Below are positions 16,017 to 25,441 of a stretch of 64,000 nucleotides of DNA, one piece after another. Origin of the DNA: Streptomyces longwoodensis (GTDB lineage: Bacteria; Actinomycetota; Actinomycetes; Streptomycetales; Streptomycetaceae); NCBI RefSeq assembly GCF_001514125.1, contig NZ_KQ948554.1:102344-166343 (forward strand), given 5' to 3'. The notes beneath the pieces are model-generated. The model did not search any database and had not been told where the DNA came from. It worked only from the letters and a program-made list of their open reading frames with translations. How positions within the stretch are numbered: position 1 is the first letter of the stretch; each line of letters begins with the position of its first letter. The position numbers and the translations under genes were made by a program.

Positions 16017-16619
16017 TCAGGCCGACATCAGCAGCCGTCCGCGCCGGGCGGCGCCCAGCGCCCCGGGCGTGAGCACCGGCCGCGGGACGAGGATCCCGCA
16101 GTCCGCGCAGACCGGGCCGGCGGACGGCTCGTGGTCGAGGTCGTCCCTCCAGTCCAGCCGCTCACCGTCGCACACCGGGCAGCACGAGCCCGGTGCCCGC
16201 TCCAGCGCGGCGATCAGCCGGCGCAGCACCTCGGCCAGCGGTCCACGGGGGTGGACCCGCGGGTCGTCGCACCACGCCACACCGAAGCCGCCCCAGGTCA
16301 GCCGGTGCCAGTCGTCGACACTGCCGGGCCTGCGCAGCCCGTCGTGCTTCTCCTTCCTCCGCCGCTCGGCGAACTCCACCTCGTACGCGAGCCACACCGC
16401 GCGGGCCTCCTCCAGCTCCTCCAACGCGGCCACGAGCCGCGCCGGGTCGGGGGATCGGTCCTCGGGCCCGAACCCGGCCCGCGAGCACAGGTGGTCCCAC
16501 GTCGCCCGGTGCCCGTAGGGCGCGAACCGCTCGAGGCACTTGCGCAGCGAGTACCGCCGCAGTGCCAGGTCGCACCGCGGGTCGCGCACCTGTCTCGCCA
16601 GACTCCGGAAACCGGCCAT
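16017..16619 (-). CDS. Hypothetical protein with C-terminal zinc ribbon
   Basis: A 200-residue soluble protein. The N-terminal 130 residues are rich in Arg, Glu and Trp and look helical. The C-terminal part has CCPVCDGE and, about 23 residues on, GPVCADCG, which together form a four-cysteine zinc ribbon. GGAGGTGCAAGG before the ATG at 16619 is a strong ribosome site. It precedes the BKACE gene on the same strand by 65 bases. I do not recognise a function; nucleic-acid or protein binding through the ribbon is possible. Confidence 0.65.
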   Translation of the reverse strand: MAGFRSLARQVRDPRCDLALRRYSLRKCLERFAPYGHRATWDHLCSRAGFGPEDRSPDPARLVAALEELEEARAVWLAYEVEFAERRRKEKHDGLRRPGSVDDWHRLTWGGFGVAWCDDPRVHPRGPLAEVLRRLIAALERAPGSCCPVCDGERLDWRDDLDHEPSAGPVCADCGILVPRPVLTPGALGAARRGRLLMSA

Positions 16620-16861
16620 CGCCTTGCACCTCCGTCACATCTGCACCTGTACTTCGGTCACTTCGGCACCGCCGCGCCGACTGCGCGCGACGTCGTCGAA
16701 GAGACGTACCGACAGGCGATTCGGCTCCACTCGATCTCCGTGCCGTCGTGGGGTCCGTCGTAAAGCCGTCGTCGGGACCTGGAAAAGTGACGCATGCTCA
16801 TCTTCACTCCGTGCGCTACCGGCGGTAACCTTCCGGCCACCCCAGTCGCTAGGAGCTGCCC

Positions 16862-19651
16862 ATGCCACGGCGAACCTCCCGCGCAACCCTCGACAGACTG
16901 AGAACTCCCGGCAGATTCCCCGGGTTCCTGAAGAGCGCCTCGGTATGCGTCCTGATTGCGGGGCTGTTGTCCCCGCTCACCCAGACGGCCGCCTCGGCCG
17001 CCGGAACGGCCACCCCGAACGACCTGTGCGGCGGCCAGTGTTCCGACATCCTGCCGCCCGGCGAGAACGGCAACGCCACCCTCGCCCAGATCCTGCTCAA
17101 CCAGGCCTTCGGCACCCAGCCCGGGCACGCCGAGGACCAGCTCGGCCCCTACGCCAACCTGGCCAAGGGCTACCCCTCCCTGACCAACGCGACGATCAAC
17201 ACCTTCTTCAACGACGCCTCGTTCGGCGTCTCCTCCGACCAGGTCGCCTCCACCGAGAAGCCCGCCGGGCGCGGCGACGTGACGATCGTCCGCGACAAGA
17301 AGACCGGTGTGCCGCACATCACGGGCACCACGCGCTACGGCACCGAGTTCGGCGCCGGGTACGCCGCGGCCCAGGACCGGCTCTGGCTGATGGACGTCTT
17401 CCGGCACGTGGGCCGCGGCCAGCTGACCGGCTTCGCGGGCGGCGCGCCCTCCAACCAGGGCCTGGAACAGCAGTTCTGGCGCAATGCCCCGTACACCGAG
17501 GCCGACCTCCAGGCGCAGATCGACAACGCCGTGGCGAACAACGGCGCCCGCGGCCAGCAGGCGCTCGCCGACGTCAAGGCCTACCTCGACGGCATCAACG
17601 CCTACATCGACGCCTCCGACAGCGGCCGCTACTTCCCCGGCGAGTACGTGCTGACCGGCCACAAGGACTCGATCACCAACGCGGGCACGATCGACCACTT
17701 CAAGGTGACCGACCTGGTGGCACTGGCCTCGGTCGTCGGCGCGCTGTTCGGCTCCGGCGGCGGGGGAGAGGTCGACAACGCCCTGTCCCTGCTGGCCGCC
17801 CAGGAGAAGTACGGCGTCGCCGAGGGCACCAGGGTCTGGGAGTCGTTCCGCGAACGCAACGACCCCGAGGCCGTCCTGACCGTCCACGACGGCCGCAGCT
17901 TCCCCTACGCCACCCGGCCGGACGCCCCCCAGGGCGAGGCCCTGCCCGACGCCGGCTCGGTCACCGGGGAACCGCTGGTGTACGACCGCACCGGCAGCGC
18001 GGCGACGGCCACCGCGAGCACCGCCTCCCGCACGGCCGCGGCGACCGCCCTCGGCTCCGCCCGGCGCGGCATGTCCAACGCCCTCGTGGTCAGCGGGAAG
18101 TACACGGCGAGCGGCCACCCGGTCGCCGTCTTCGGCCCGCAGACCGGCTACTTCGCCCCGCAGCTGCTCATGCTCCAGGAGATCCAGGGCCCCGGCCTGA
18201 GCGCCCGCGGCGCCTCCTTCGCGGGCCTGAGCATGTACGTCGAACTCGGACGCGGCCAGGACTACGCGTGGAGCGCCACGACCTCCGGCCAGGACATCAT
18301 CGACACCTACGCGGTCGAGCTGTGCCAGGACGACTACCACTACCTGTACCGCGGCACCTGCACGGCGATGGACAAGGTCGAGCAGAAGAACGCCTGGAAG
18401 CCCACCACGGCCGACGGCACCGCGGCCGGCTCGTACACGATGCGGGTCTGGCGCACCCGGTACGGGCCCGTCGCGTACCGGGCCACCGTCGGCGGCAAGA
18501 AGGTCGCCTACACCACCCTGCGCTCCTCCTACCTGCACGAGGCCGACTCCATCATCGGCTTCCAGATGCTCAACGACCCGGACTACGTCAAGGGCCCGGA
18601 CACCTTCCAGGGCGCGGTGCAGCACATCAACTACACCTTCAACTGGTTCTACGCCGATGCCACCCACACCGCGTACTACAACAGCGGCGACAACCCGGTA
18701 CGGGCGAGCGGGGTCGACGCCGAGTTCCCGGTCTGGGCGCAGCCGGCCTACGAGTGGCGCGGCTGGGACCCGGCCGCCAACACAGCCACCTACACCCCGG
18801 CTTCGGCGCACCCGCACTCCACCGACCAGGGCTACTACATCTCCTGGAACAACAAGCAGGCCAAGGACTACACGACCGCGCCCTGGGGCGACGGGTCCGT
18901 GCACCGCGGCAACCTGCTGGAGGACCGGGTGAGGAAGCTGGTCGCCGCCGGCGGCGTCACCCGCGCCGCGCTGGTCAAGGCCATGGGCGAGGCGGCCCTC
19001 GCCGACCTGCGCGCCGAGGACGTCCTGCCGGACCTGCTCGAGGTGATCACCAGCTCCCCGGTCACCGACACCACCGCCGCGGCGGCCGTGGGCAAACTGC
19101 GGACCTGGCTCACGGCGGGCGGCCTGCGCACGGAGACGTCGGCCGGCTCCAAGGCGTACGCGAACGCCGACGCGATCCGCCTGCTGGACGCCTGGTGGCC
19201 GCTGCTGGTGAAGGCCGAGTTCCAGCCGGGCCTGGGCAGCGACCTGTACACGGCGTTCACGCACAACCTGCCCGTCGACGAGGCCCCTTCGGCCGGCCAC
19301 GGCCCGACCGGCTCGCACGCCGGCAGCTCCTTCCAGTACGGCTGGTGGAGCTATGTCGACAAGGACGTCCGCGCGGTGCTCGGCAAGTCCGTGCAGGGAC
19401 CGCTGGCGCGGACCTACTGCGGCGGCGGCAGCCTGTCCGCCTGCCGGGACGTGCTCATCAGCTCCCTGAAGGAGGCGGCGGGCACGACCGCGGCGCAGGT
19501 CTACCCCGGCGACGACCAGTGTGCGGCGGGCGACCAGTGGTGCGCCGACTCGATCGTCCAGCGCACCCTGGGCGGCATCAAGCACTACCGGATCAGCTGG
19601 CAGAACCGCCCCACCTACCAGCAGGTCGTGGAGTTCACCTCGCACCGCTGA
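16862..19651 (+). CDS. Secreted penicillin-acylase-family amidase (Ntn hydrolase)
   Basis: A 929-residue precursor. It has a signal peptide of about 47 residues (hydrophobic VCVLIAGLLSPLT, ending ASA-A), an alpha-subunit region to about residue 404, and a beta subunit that would start at Ser405 in GMSNALVVSG. That Ser becomes the N-terminal nucleophile after self-cleavage. Such enzymes hydrolyse amide bonds of penicillins, acyl-homoserine lactones or acylated antibiotics outside the cell. AGGAG lies 6 bases before the ATG. A long Ala/Thr-rich linker before Ser405 fits the excised spacer. It converges with the NamZ gene over a strong terminator. The substrate is undetermined. Confidence 0.9.
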   Translation: MPRRTSRATLDRLRTPGRFPGFLKSASVCVLIAGLLSPLTQTAASAAGTATPNDLCGGQCSDILPPGENGNATLAQILLNQAFGTQPGHAEDQLGPYANLAKGYPSLTNATINTFFNDASFGVSSDQVASTEKPAGRGDVTIVRDKKTGVPHITGTTRYGTEFGAGYAAAQDRLWLMDVFRHVGRGQLTGFAGGAPSNQGLEQQFWRNAPYTEADLQAQIDNAVANNGARGQQALADVKAYLDGINAYIDASDSGRYFPGEYVLTGHKDSITNAGTIDHFKVTDLVALASVVGALFGSGGGGEVDNALSLLAAQEKYGVAEGTRVWESFRERNDPEAVLTVHDGRSFPYATRPDAPQGEALPDAGSVTGEPLVYDRTGSAATATASTASRTAAATALGSARRGMSNALVVSGKYTASGHPVAVFGPQTGYFAPQLLMLQEIQGPGLSARGASFAGLSMYVELGRGQDYAWSATTSGQDIIDTYAVELCQDDYHYLYRGTCTAMDKVEQKNAWKPTTADGTAAGSYTMRVWRTRYGPVAYRATVGGKKVAYTTLRSSYLHEADSIIGFQMLNDPDYVKGPDTFQGAVQHINYTFNWFYADATHTAYYNSGDNPVRASGVDAEFPVWAQPAYEWRGWDPAANTATYTPASAHPHSTDQGYYISWNNKQAKDYTTAPWGDGSVHRGNLLEDRVRKLVAAGGVTRAALVKAMGEAALADLRAEDVLPDLLEVITSSPVTDTTAAAAVGKLRTWLTAGGLRTETSAGSKAYANADAIRLLDAWWPLLVKAEFQPGLGSDLYTAFTHNLPVDEAPSAGHGPTGSHAGSSFQYGWWSYVDKDVRAVLGKSVQGPLARTYCGGGSLSACRDVLISSLKEAAGTTAAQVYPGDDQCAAGDQWCADSIVQRTLGGIKHYRISWQNRPTYQQVVEFTSHR

Positions 19652-19681
19652 CCGGCCACCTCGGCCGGCACCGCGCCATGG

Positions 19682-19715
19682 CGGCGGGCCCGTCCCCAGG
19701 GACACGGGCCCGCCG
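19682..19715. terminator. Strong hairpin between convergent genes
   Basis: A 12-base perfect stem (CGGCGGGCCCGT with ACGGGCCCGCCG) has a 10-base loop, 30 bases after the acylase stop and 7 before the NamZ stop. It can serve both strands. Confidence 0.8.
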
Positions 19716-19722
19716 TCCCCGC

Positions 19723-20943
19723 TCACCGGTACAGCAGGTACTCCTTCCGCACCCGGCGGAACGCCTCCAGCTCCGCCTGCCAGCCCGCCACCACCTCGTC
19801 CGGGGAGGCGCCAGCGTCGATCGCCGTGCGCACCCACGTCGAGCCGGTCAGCTTGTCGATCCAGTGGTCCGCGCGCCAGGCGAAGCCGCTCCACACCCGC
19901 CTGGCCGTGACCAGCAGCGCCACACCGGTGCGGACCGGGTCGAAGGCGTCCCGGTCGTGGACGTGGACCTGCACCCCGCCCACGGTCCTGCCCTGGAACT
20001 TGGAGAAGGCCGGCGCGAAGTACGCCTCCCGGAAGCGCACCCCGGGCAGCCCGAGGGCGTTGGCGGCGGCGGCCCAGCGCCCGTCGAGGCCCTCGGCGCC
20101 GAGCAGTTCGAACGGCCGGGTCGTGCCGCGCCCCTCCGACAGGTTGGTCCCCTCGAAGAGGCAGGTGCCGGAGTAGACGAGCGCGGTGTCGGTCGTGGGC
20201 ATGTTGGGGCTCGGCGGCACCCACGGCAGCCCGGCCTCGTCGTACCACTGGGACCGCCGCCAGCCGGTCGTCGTGACCACGTCCAGCTCCACCGGCGCGG
20301 TCAGGAACTCGCCGTTGAACAGGCGGGCCAGCTCTGCGACCGTCATGCCGTGCGACTGGGCGATCGGCTGCCGGCCGACGAACGTCGCGAACTCCCGGTG
20401 CAGCACGGGGCCGGTGGCCGCCCGGCCGGTCACCGGGTTCGGCCGGTCCAGCACCACGCACCGCAGGCCCGCCAGCGCCGCGGCCTCCATGCAGTCGTAC
20501 AGCGTCCAGATGTAGGTGTAGAAGCGGGCGCCGACGTCCTGGATGTCGAAGACGACCGTGTCGACGCCGGACGTGGTGAAGACGTCGGCGAGCGGCCGGC
20601 CGCTCTTGAGGTAGGTGTCGTAGACCGGGAGCCCGGTCGCCGGGTCGTCGTAGCGGCCCTCCGAGCCGCCCGCCTGGGCGGTGCCCCGGAAGCCGTGCTC
20701 CGGTCCGAAGACCGCGGTCAGGCCGACGCGGGGGTCGCGGTGCATCACGTCGACGATGTGCTCGGCGGCCCGGGTGACGCCGGTGGGGTTGGTGACGACG
20801 CCCACCTTCTGGCCGGCCAGCAGGGCGTAGCCGTCGGCCGCGAGCCGTTCGAAGCCGGTGCGCGGACGCTCGCGGTGCCGCGGTGCCGCCGGGGCCGCCG
20901 CCAGGGAGGTGGAGGCGAGCAGGCTTCTTCGGGACAGGTGCAT
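19723..20943 (-). CDS. NamZ-type exo-beta-N-acetylmuramidase (DUF1343/GH171), exported
   Basis: A 406-residue protein. The N-terminus MHLSRRSLLASTSLAAAPA is a twin-arginine-type signal. The DUF1343 core has LAGQKVGVVTNPTGV, VFGPEHGFRG, VFDIQDVGARFYTY and the LDRPNP region, all highly typical. NamZ removes N-acetylmuramic acid from the non-reducing end of peptidoglycan fragments, so this points to wall recycling outside the membrane. GGAGG sits 4 bases before the ATG at 20943, which fixes the start. The gene is alone on its strand between the acylase and the SDR cluster. Confidence 0.9.
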   Translation of the reverse strand: MHLSRRSLLASTSLAAAPAAPRHRERPRTGFERLAADGYALLAGQKVGVVTNPTGVTRAAEHIVDVMHRDPRVGLTAVFGPEHGFRGTAQAGGSEGRYDDPATGLPVYDTYLKSGRPLADVFTTSGVDTVVFDIQDVGARFYTYIWTLYDCMEAAALAGLRCVVLDRPNPVTGRAATGPVLHREFATFVGRQPIAQSHGMTVAELARLFNGEFLTAPVELDVVTTTGWRRSQWYDEAGLPWVPPSPNMPTTDTALVYSGTCLFEGTNLSEGRGTTRPFELLGAEGLDGRWAAAANALGLPGVRFREAYFAPAFSKFQGRTVGGVQVHVHDRDAFDPVRTGVALLVTARRVWSGFAWRADHWIDKLTGSTWVRTAIDAGASPDEVVAGWQAELEAFRRVRKEYLLYR

Positions 20944-21015
20944 GGATCCTCCGGTGGGTCGTCGCATGCGGGCTGTTCCCCCGCCCCTAGGTTCGGTCAG
21001 TTCCCCTTCCCTCAC

Positions 21016-21037
21016 ACATACCGACCGGTTAGTCTGT
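21016..21037. promoter_or_regulatory. ACCGACCGGT palindrome before the SDR-ligase-TetR operon
   Basis: The core ACCGACCGGTTAGT lies at 21020-21033 inside a wider imperfect inverted repeat (ACA...TGT at the ends), 46 bases before the SDR start. It matches the palindrome at 26505-26522 in the core ACCGGT and flanking CCGA. The regulator is probably the TetR protein encoded at 23529. Confidence 0.6.
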
Positions 21038-21082
21038 CCCGGCACAGCCGCCCCCGCGCGCAAGTCGTGTCGAAGGAGACCG

Positions 21083-21847
21083 ATGGTGGAAGCCCTGCAC
21101 AACGCCGGAGTCGTCGTCACCGGAGCCGGAGGGGGGATCGGGGCCGCGCTGGCCCGCCGGTTCGCCGCCGAGGGGGCCCGGGTCGTGGTCAACGACCTGG
21201 ACGCGGACAAGGCCGGGGCCGTCGCCGAGGAGATCGGCGGCACGGCCGTGCCCGGGGACGCCTCCGCGGTCGTCGACGCCGCCCGCGACGCCCTGGGCGG
21301 CACGGTCGACGTGTACTGCGCCAACGCCGGGCTCGGCTCCGCCGGGACCGAGGCCGCCGGCGAGGACGTGTGGGCCCGGGCCTGGGACGTCAACGTGATG
21401 GCGCACGTCCGCGCCGCCCACGCCCTGCTGCCCGGCTGGCTGGAGCGCGGGAACGGGCGGTTCGTGTCGACCGTGTCCGCCGCGGGCCTGCTCACCATGA
21501 TCGGGGCCGCGCCGTACAGCGTCACCAAGCACGGCGCCTACGCCTTCGCCGAGTGGCTGTCGCTGACCTACCGCCACCGCGGCGTCAAGGTGCACGCCAT
21601 CTGCCCGCAGGGCGTGCGCACCGACATGCTCTCCGCCACCGGCACCGCCGGCGACCTGGTGCTCAAGCCCACCGCCATCGAGCCGCAGGACGTCGCGGAC
21701 GCGCTGCTCAAGGGGATGGAGGAGGACCGGTTCCTGATCCTGCCGCACCCCGAGGTCGCCGCCTACTACCAGGCCCGCGCCGCCGAACCGGACCGCTGGC
21801 TGACCGGCATGAACCACCTCCAGCAGAAGTGGGAGGCCACCCGGTGA
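21083..21847 (+). CDS. Short-chain dehydrogenase/reductase
   Basis: A 254-residue SDR. The coenzyme motif GAGGGIGAALA is at about residues 13-23, followed by Asp in VVNDLD, which favours NAD. The active-site Ser is in VSTVSAAG and the pair Tyr-x-x-x-Lys is in PYSVTKHG. GAAGGAGA precedes the ATG at 21083. It overlaps the acyl-CoA ligase gene by the sequence GTGA, so the two are translationally coupled. In the cluster it could oxidise a 3-hydroxyacyl intermediate, the role LvaD plays in levulinate degradation; that comparison is inference. Confidence 0.9.
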   Translation: MVEALHNAGVVVTGAGGGIGAALARRFAAEGARVVVNDLDADKAGAVAEEIGGTAVPGDASAVVDAARDALGGTVDVYCANAGLGSAGTEAAGEDVWARAWDVNVMAHVRAAHALLPGWLERGNGRFVSTVSAAGLLTMIGAAPYSVTKHGAYAFAEWLSLTYRHRGVKVHAICPQGVRTDMLSATGTAGDLVLKPTAIEPQDVADALLKGMEEDRFLILPHPEVAAYYQARAAEPDRWLTGMNHLQQKWEATR

Positions 21848-23511
21848 CCGCCTCCCGCTACGCCGCCAGGCCCTGGCTCGCCCTCCTGGACGACGCCCAG
21901 CGGGCCCCGATCGACCCGGCCGACTCCCTGGTGCACGCCCTGCGCCGGGCCGCCGCCGAGGTACCCGAACGGCCCTTCCTCGCCTACTTCGACGGACGGC
22001 TGACCTACCGCGAGGTGGACGAGCTCAGCGACTCCGTCGCCGGGCACCTGGCCGCCCGCGGGCTGGAGCGCGGCGACCGGGTGGCCGTCCTGCTGCAGAA
22101 CTCGCCGCACTTCGTGCTCGCCCTGCTGGGCGCCTGGAAGGCGGGCGCGACCGTCGTGCCCGTCAACCCGATGTACAAGTCGGCCGAGGTCGGCCACGTC
22201 CTGCGGGACGGCGAGGTGGCCGCGCTGGTCTGCGCCGACCGCGCCTGGGAGTCGTACCTGCGCGCCACCGCCGCCGACTCGCCCGTACGGATCGTGCTCA
22301 CCGCCTGCGAACGGGACTTCCAGACCCGCGACGACGCGCGCGTGCTGACCTTCGCACGGCTGCCGCAGGCCGGGGACGCCGACGACCTCGCCGCCGTCGC
22401 CCGCGCCGGGCACCCCGCGCCCGAGGGACGCGAGCCGGCCCCCGACGACATCGCGCTGATCAGCTACACCTCCGGCACCAGCGGCACGCCCAAGGGCGCC
22501 ACCAACACCCACCGCAACATCATGGTCAACGCCGAGCGGCAGCGCACCGGCCTGCACCTGCCCGAGGCGCCCGTCTACTACGCGCTCGCGCCGCTGTTCC
22601 ACATCACCGGCATGGTCTGCCAGCTCGGCGCCTGTCTGAACAGCGCGGGCACCCTCGTGCTGACGTACCGCTTCGAGGCCGGCGTCGTCCTGGACGCCTT
22701 CGCCGAGCACCGCCCGCACTACACCGTCGGCCCCTCCACCGCCTTCATGGCGCTGGCCGCCCACCCCGCCGTCACCCGCGAGCACTTCGCGTCCTTCGTG
22801 AACATCTCCTCCGGCGGCGCGCCCCTGCCGCCGGCCCTGGTGGAGAAGTTCCGCGCGGGCTTCGGGCCGTACATCCGCAACGGCTACGGGCTCACCGAGT
22901 GCACGGCGCCCTGCGCGTCCGTCCCGCCCCACCGGGAGGCACCCGTCGACCCCGTCTCCGGGACGCTCGCGGTGGGCGTGCCGGGACCGGACACGGTCGT
23001 GCGGATCGTGGACGACACGGGCGCGGAGGTGCCCTTCGGCGAGCAGGGCGAGATCGTCGTCCGCGGCCCCCAGGTCGTCCCCGGCTACTGGCGGCGGCCC
23101 GACGCCACCGCCGAGACCTTCCCCGACGGCGAACTGCGCACCGGGGACATCGGCTTCATGGACGAGCAGGGGTGGCTGTACGTCGTCGACCGCAAGAAGG
23201 ACATGATCAACGCCTCGGGCTTCAAGGTGTGGCCCCGTGAGGTGGAGGACGTGCTCTACACCCATCCGGCGGTACGGGAGGCGGCCGTCGTCGGGGTGCC
23301 CGACGGCTACCGCGGCGAGACCGTCAAGGCGTACATCAGCCTGCGCCCGGGCGTCGAGACCGACCCGGATGAACTCGCGGTGTACTGCAAGGAGAGACTG
23401 GCCGCCTACAAGTACCCGCGGCAGGTCGAGATCCTCCCCGACCTGCCGAAGACGGCGAGTGGGAAGATCCTCCGGCGGGAACTGCGTTCCCGCACGCACG
23501 ACGGCCGGTAA
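21844..23511 (+). CDS. Acyl-CoA synthetase (AMP-dependent, fatty-acid/short-chain type)
   Basis: A 555-residue ANL enzyme. The phosphate loop YTSGTSGTPKG is at 208-218, the adenine motif is in IRNGYGLTECT, the hinge region is in LRTGDIGFMDEQGW and DRKKDMINASGFKV, and the C-terminal catalytic lysine is in TASGKILRREL. It activates an organic acid to its CoA ester with ATP. The GTG start at 21844 shares its TGA with the SDR stop. The TetR gene follows 17 bases later. The chain length it prefers cannot be read off. Its place matches LvaE-type ligases in 4-hydroxyacid pathways. Confidence 0.92.
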   Translation: MTASRYAARPWLALLDDAQRAPIDPADSLVHALRRAAAEVPERPFLAYFDGRLTYREVDELSDSVAGHLAARGLERGDRVAVLLQNSPHFVLALLGAWKAGATVVPVNPMYKSAEVGHVLRDGEVAALVCADRAWESYLRATAADSPVRIVLTACERDFQTRDDARVLTFARLPQAGDADDLAAVARAGHPAPEGREPAPDDIALISYTSGTSGTPKGATNTHRNIMVNAERQRTGLHLPEAPVYYALAPLFHITGMVCQLGACLNSAGTLVLTYRFEAGVVLDAFAEHRPHYTVGPSTAFMALAAHPAVTREHFASFVNISSGGAPLPPALVEKFRAGFGPYIRNGYGLTECTAPCASVPPHREAPVDPVSGTLAVGVPGPDTVVRIVDDTGAEVPFGEQGEIVVRGPQVVPGYWRRPDATAETFPDGELRTGDIGFMDEQGWLYVVDRKKDMINASGFKVWPREVEDVLYTHPAVREAAVVGVPDGYRGETVKAYISLRPGVETDPDELAVYCKERLAAYKYPRQVEILPDLPKTASGKILRRELRSRTHDGR

Positions 23512-23528
23512 GGCGAACGGAAAGGCAG

Positions 23529-24131
23529 GTGGCGGCAGTGCCAAGGACGACGGACGGTGACGGGACCCCCGTGCCGCAGCGGCTGCTGGCCGCCGCCACC
23601 CGGCTCTTCGCCGAGCAGGGCTACGACCGCACCTCGGTGCAGGAGATCGTCGAGGCCGCCGGCGTCACCAAGGGGGCGCTCTACCACTACTTCGGCTCCA
23701 AGGACGACCTCCTGCACGAGGTGTACGCCCGGGTGCTGCGCGTCCAGCAGGAACGCCTGGACGCGTTCGCCGGCGCCGACGCACCCGTCGAGAAGCGGCT
23801 GCGCGACGCGGCGGCGGACGTGGTGGTGACCACCATCGACAACCTCGACGACGCCTCGATCTTCTTCCGGTCGATGCACCACCTCAGCCCCGAGAAGAAC
23901 AAGCAGGTGCGCGCCGAGCGCCGCCGCTACCACGAACGCTTCCGCGCGCTGATCGAGGAGGGCCAGCGCGAGGGTGTCTTCTCCACGGCCACCCCGGCCG
24001 ACCTGGTGGTCGACTACCACTTCGGCTCGGTCCACCACCTGTCCACCTGGTACCGCCCCGACGGCGAGCTCAGCCCGCAGGACCTCGCCGACCACCTGGC
24101 CGACCTGCTGCTGCGCGCACTGCGCCCGTGA
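23529..24131 (+). CDS. TetR-family repressor of the surrounding catabolic cluster
   Basis: A 200-residue regulator. The DNA-binding helices read TSVQEIVEAAGVTKGALYHY and then FGSKDDLLHEV, with a TetR_C-type ligand domain behind. It is the last gene of the SDR-ligase operon, 17 bases after the ligase, with GGAAAGGCAG before the GTG. The two promoter regions of the cluster (21016 and 26505) share a palindrome, so it very likely represses both arms. An acyl-CoA intermediate is the natural candidate inducer, as in related FadR/PaaR-like proteins. Confidence 0.85.
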   Translation: MAAVPRTTDGDGTPVPQRLLAAATRLFAEQGYDRTSVQEIVEAAGVTKGALYHYFGSKDDLLHEVYARVLRVQQERLDAFAGADAPVEKRLRDAAADVVVTTIDNLDDASIFFRSMHHLSPEKNKQVRAERRRYHERFRALIEEGQREGVFSTATPADLVVDYHFGSVHHLSTWYRPDGELSPQDLADHLADLLLRALRP

Positions 24132-24180
24132 CCGCACGGAGCCGCTCCTGACGGAGCCTGACGGAAGTTGACGGAGCCGG

Positions 24181-24215
24181 CGGCCGGCCGGGGCGCCCGT
24201 GGCCCCGGCCGGCCG
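24181..24215. terminator. Bidirectional hairpin between convergent arms of the catabolic cluster
   Basis: A 14-base perfect stem (CGGCCGGCCGGGGC with its complement) has a 7-base loop. It lies 50 bases after the TetR stop and 6 before the acyl-CoA dehydrogenase stop. A short GACGGA repeat just upstream (24148-24176) is not otherwise explained. Confidence 0.8.
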
Positions 24216-24220
24216 GTCCG

Positions 24221-25435
24221 TCACAGGTACTTCTTCAGCTCCCGGCGCGCCAGCGACCGCTGGTGCACTTCGTCGGGCCCGTCGGCGATCATCAGCGTGC
24301 GGGCCCCCGCGTACAGCTCGGCCAGCGGGACGTCCTGGCTCACCCCGCCCGCGCCGTACAGCTGGATCGCCCGGTCGATGATGTCCACCACCGCGCGCGG
24401 CGTGGCGATCTTGATGGCCTGGATCTCGGTGTGGGCCCCGCGGTTGCCGACGGTGTCCATCATCCAGGCGGTCTTCAGCACCAGCAGCCGCAGCTGCTCC
24501 ACGGTCACCCGGGCGTCCGCGATCCAGTTGTGCACCACGCCCTGCTGGGCCAGCGCCTTGCCGAACGCCGTCCGGGACACCGCCCGCCGGCACATCAGCT
24601 CGATCGCCCGCTCGGCCATGCCGATCAGCCGCATGCAGTGGTGGATGCGGCCGGGACCCAGCCGGGCCTGGGCGATGGCGAAGCCGCCGCCCTCCTCGCC
24701 GATGAGGTTCGTGACCGGCACGCGCGCGTGGTCGAAGACCACCTCGGCGTGACCGCCGTGGTAGTGGTCCTCGTAGCCGAACACCTTCATGGCGCGCCGC
24801 ACGGTGACGCCCGGGGTGTCGCGGGGGACCAGCACCATGGACTGCTGGCGGCGCACGTCCGCGCCGTCCGGGTCGGTCTTGCCCATCACGATGAAGATCC
24901 TGCAGTCCGGGTTCATCGCCCCGGAGATGTACCACTTGCGGCCGGTGATGACGTACTCGTCGCCGTCGCGCTCGATGTGGGTGGTGATGTTGGTGGCGTC
25001 CGAGGAGGCCACCTCCGGCTCGGTCATCGCGAACGCCGAGCGGATCTCACCGGCCAGCAGCGGCTCCAGCCACTGCTTCTTCTGCTGCTCGTCGGCGAAC
25101 TGGGCCAGCACCTCCATGTTCCCGGTGTCCGGCGCCGCGCAGTTCAGCGCGGTCGGCGCGAGCTGCGGGGAGCGGCCGGTGATCTCGGCGAGCGGCGCGT
25201 ACTGCAGGTTGGTGAGCCCGGCGCCGTACTCCTCGTCCGGCAGGAAGAGGTTCCACAGGCCCTGGCGGCGCGCCTCGGCCTTCAGCTCCTCGACCACCGC
25301 CGGGGTGTCCCACGGCGAGGACAGCAGGGCGCGCTGCTCCTCGGCCACGGCCTCGGCGGGGTAGACGTGCTCGTCCATGAAGGCGAGCAGCTTGGCGCGC
25401 AGTTCCTCGGTGCGCGTGTCGAACGCGAAGTCCAT
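24221..25435 (-). CDS. Acyl-CoA dehydrogenase, ACAD10/11-like
   Basis: A 404-residue flavoprotein. It has FAMTEPEVASSDATN, then SGAMNPDCRIFIVMGKTDP, and ends with IADGPDEVHQRSLARREL. The GAMNP and GPDEVH segments are characteristic of the ACAD10/ACAD11 branch rather than classic short-chain enzymes. Human ACAD10/11 and bacterial LvaC act on 4-hydroxyacyl-CoA after phosphorylation by a kinase domain. The gene directly upstream here is such an APH-like kinase, only 6 bases away. That makes 4-hydroxyacyl-CoA processing the best guess; it is not proven from sequence. Confidence 0.9.
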   Translation of the reverse strand: MDFAFDTRTEELRAKLLAFMDEHVYPAEAVAEEQRALLSSPWDTPAVVEELKAEARRQGLWNLFLPDEEYGAGLTNLQYAPLAEITGRSPQLAPTALNCAAPDTGNMEVLAQFADEQQKKQWLEPLLAGEIRSAFAMTEPEVASSDATNITTHIERDGDEYVITGRKWYISGAMNPDCRIFIVMGKTDPDGADVRRQQSMVLVPRDTPGVTVRRAMKVFGYEDHYHGGHAEVVFDHARVPVTNLIGEEGGGFAIAQARLGPGRIHHCMRLIGMAERAIELMCRRAVSRTAFGKALAQQGVVHNWIADARVTVEQLRLLVLKTAWMMDTVGNRGAHTEIQAIKIATPRAVVDIIDRAIQLYGAGGVSQDVPLAELYAGARTLMIADGPDEVHQRSLARRELKKYL

Positions 25436-25441
25436 GGCTCG

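Noticed and set aside
16540..23511. Very long open frame (over 2300 codons) spanning the acylase and SDR genes
   Set aside because: It is an out-of-frame, Arg/Pro-rich shadow caused by high GC; only its last 555 codons, from GTG 21844, are the real acyl-CoA ligase.
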